A stretch of 64,000 nt of DNA, taken from contig NZ_CP094529.1 of assembly GCF_022811665.1 (NCBI RefSeq), positions 1,984,001 to 2,048,000 on the forward strand. The letters run 5' to 3'. Position 1 is the stretch's first letter; the number at the start of each line of letters is the position of its first letter. The notes under the pieces are model-generated. The model did no database searches, was not told the origin of the DNA, and saw nothing but the letters and a program-made list of their open reading frames with translations. Of this stretch, positions 62,869 through 64,000 are shown one piece after another. The position numbers and the translations under genes were made by a program. This DNA is from Chryseobacterium oryzae. GTDB taxonomy: Bacteria > Bacteroidota > Bacteroidia > Flavobacteriales > Weeksellaceae.

Positions 62869-64000
62869 TTACCAGATTTTTATTCTTTCTTCCGGAGCTT
62901 TATACAATTTGTCTCCTGGTTTAATATCAAAAGCTTTCATAAAAGAATCCTGATTCACTAACGGTCCAAACGCTCTGAAATATCCCGGAGAGTGCGGATC
63001 TGTTTTTACCTGATTCATCATATACTGTTCTGTAGATTTGGTTCTCCAAACTGTTGCCCAACTCATAAAAAATCTTTGATCCTGGTTGTAACCACTTATT
63101 AATCCCGGATTTCCGTGATCTTTAAGATACATCTGAAGCGCATCGTAAGCAACCGCTACTCCACCCAAATCTCCAATATTTTCGCCACTTGTAAATTTAC
63201 CATTTACAAAACTCCCTTTTACAGGTTCGTAAGCGTTATATTGTGCCGCCAACTGACTTACTTTTGCATCAAAGTTTTTTCTGTCTTGCTCTGTCCACCA
63301 ATTATTCAAGTTTCCATCACCATCGAATCTGGAGCCACTATCATCAAAACCATGAGAAATTTCGTGCCCGATTACAGCTCCAATTCCACCAAAATTTACC
63401 GCTGCATCAGCTTTAGGATTATAAAACGGAGGCTGGAGAATAGCCGCTGGGAAAACAATTTCATTATTAGAACCACTGTAATAAGCATTAACAGTTTGAG
63501 GAGACATTCCCCACTCTGTTTTATCTACCGGTTTACCTACTTTTTCCAAACTTTTCTGGTATTGCCAAGCTGAAACATTTTGCAGATTAGAATACAAAGT
63601 TGCACCTTGCGAAGGAGATTCTACTTTCAGTTTAGAATAATCTTTCCACTGATCAGGATAGGCAATTTTCACCGAAAATTTAGACAGTTTTTCTTGTGCT
63701 TTCACTTTAGTTTCCGGCGACATCCAATCCATGTTATTGATGTGATTTTTGAATGATTTCAAAATATAATCAATATACATTTCCATCTGTTTTTTAGATT
63801 CCGGGCTGAAATATTCATCAACATAAAGTTTCCCGAATGCTTCTCCCAAAACGCCGTTCACAAGAGCTAAACCTCTTTTATCCATAGAGCGTTGCTCTTT
63901 TTGTCCCTGAAGATATTTTGAATAAAAATCGAATCGTATAGTATCCAGATTATCACCAAGATTACTTGCATTTCCGTTAATAATATGGTATTTTAGGTAA
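62869..64000 (-). CDS. M13-family (neprilysin/PepO) zinc metallopeptidase, 5' end cut by window
   Basis: Exported zinc endopeptidase of the neprilysin type. The frame continues to the window edge (377 codons seen: NGNASNLGDNLD, FYSKYLQGQKEQR, then KRGLALVNGVLGEAFGKLYVDEY), so the N-terminal third and any signal peptide lie outside. Visible in order are the SAWQYQKSLEKV region, NAYYSGSNNEIVFPAAILQPPF, the zinc motif VIGHEISHGFDDSGSRFD, the third ligand in GENIGDLGGVAVAYDAL, and the family ending FRAFGPLVNQDSFMKAFDI ... APEERIKIW. Terminator follows. Confidence 0.95.
   Translation of the reverse strand, partial: YLKYHIINGNASNLGDNLDTIRFDFYSKYLQGQKEQRSMDKRGLALVNGVLGEAFGKLYVDEYFSPESKKQMEMYIDYILKSFKNHINNMDWMSPETKVKAQEKLSKFSVKIAYPDQWKDYSKLKVESPSQGATLYSNLQNVSAWQYQKSLEKVGKPVDKTEWGMSPQTVNAYYSGSNNEIVFPAAILQPPFYNPKADAAVNFGGIGAVIGHEISHGFDDSGSRFDGDGNLNNWWTEQDRKNFDAKVSQLAAQYNAYEPVKGSFVNGKFTSGENIGDLGGVAVAYDALQMYLKDHGNPGLISGYNQDQRFFMSWATVWRTKSTEQYMMNQVKTDPHSPGYFRAFGPLVNQDSFMKAFDIKPGDKLYKAPEERIKIW

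Overview
This AT-rich window looks like a chromosomal core region of a flavobacterium close to Chryseobacterium (Bacteroidota, Flavobacteriia, Weeksellaceae). The grounds are promoter boxes of the Bacteroidota type (TTG, about 20 bases, TAnnTTTG), A-rich leaders without Shine-Dalgarno motifs, a type IX secretion (T9SS) sorting tail on an M1 peptidase, gldD, mevalonate-pathway genes, a 29-residue Lys/Arg-rich ribosomal-type peptide, and many proteins best matched by flavobacterial families. The genus is inferred from remembered family similarity and was not tested. I see no prophage, plasmid, transposase, CRISPR array, rRNA or tRNA.

Layout. 1-4.9 kb (minus): a surface-polysaccharide operon (nucleotide-sugar 4,6-dehydratase, outer-membrane export lipoprotein, chain-length regulator/tyrosine kinase cut by the window edge). 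5-9.5 kb: prmA, a small lipoprotein, a thioredoxin-fold protein and the rpsF-rpsR-rplI ribosomal operon. 9.6-20.4 kb: mvaS, a ribBA with a degenerate second half, a flavin oxidoreductase, a T9SS-exported M1 peptidase, a PBP4-type peptidase, priA and an AEC transporter. 20.7-26.4 kb: GNAT, pirin and FMN-reductase genes, hemL, a glucosaminidase, a PLP enzyme and a tiny HExxH membrane protein. 26.4-29.5 kb: small cysteine-rich and DUF4136 proteins, HU, the basic peptide and RNase G. 29.7-38 kb: M24 peptidase, topoisomerase IB operon, pruA, two methyltransferases and a ZIP transporter. 38-47.9 kb: a FadL-type porin with a Trp/Gly-rich lipoprotein, proS, a DUF937-OmpA fusion, mntH, grpE and dnaJ. 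47.9-64 kb (mostly minus): acyltransferase, a new 51-residue ORF, mvaD, acyl-CoA ligase and epimerase, pdxJ, mscS, queG, a rhodanese, nitronate monooxygenase, a SurA-like PPIase, a PfkB kinase, gldD, mutY and an M13 peptidase cut by the right edge.

The most unusual structure is in the mntH-grpE spacer. Two copies of one repeat family lie there in inverted orientation (45211-45278 and 45373-45479). Their ends are conserved, their middles differ, and one base-pair change in the terminal stem is compensatory, which suggests a folded RNA or a mobile palindromic element. Next in interest are a 7-6-7 palindrome overlapping the -7 box and predicted start of mntH transcription (a likely metal-responsive operator), a 51-codon membrane ORF overlapping the mvaD stop, and a recurring loss of zinc-ligand cysteines (RibBA, RNase G, half of DnaJ, S18). 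All functions are inferred from sequence reading alone. No database search was run.
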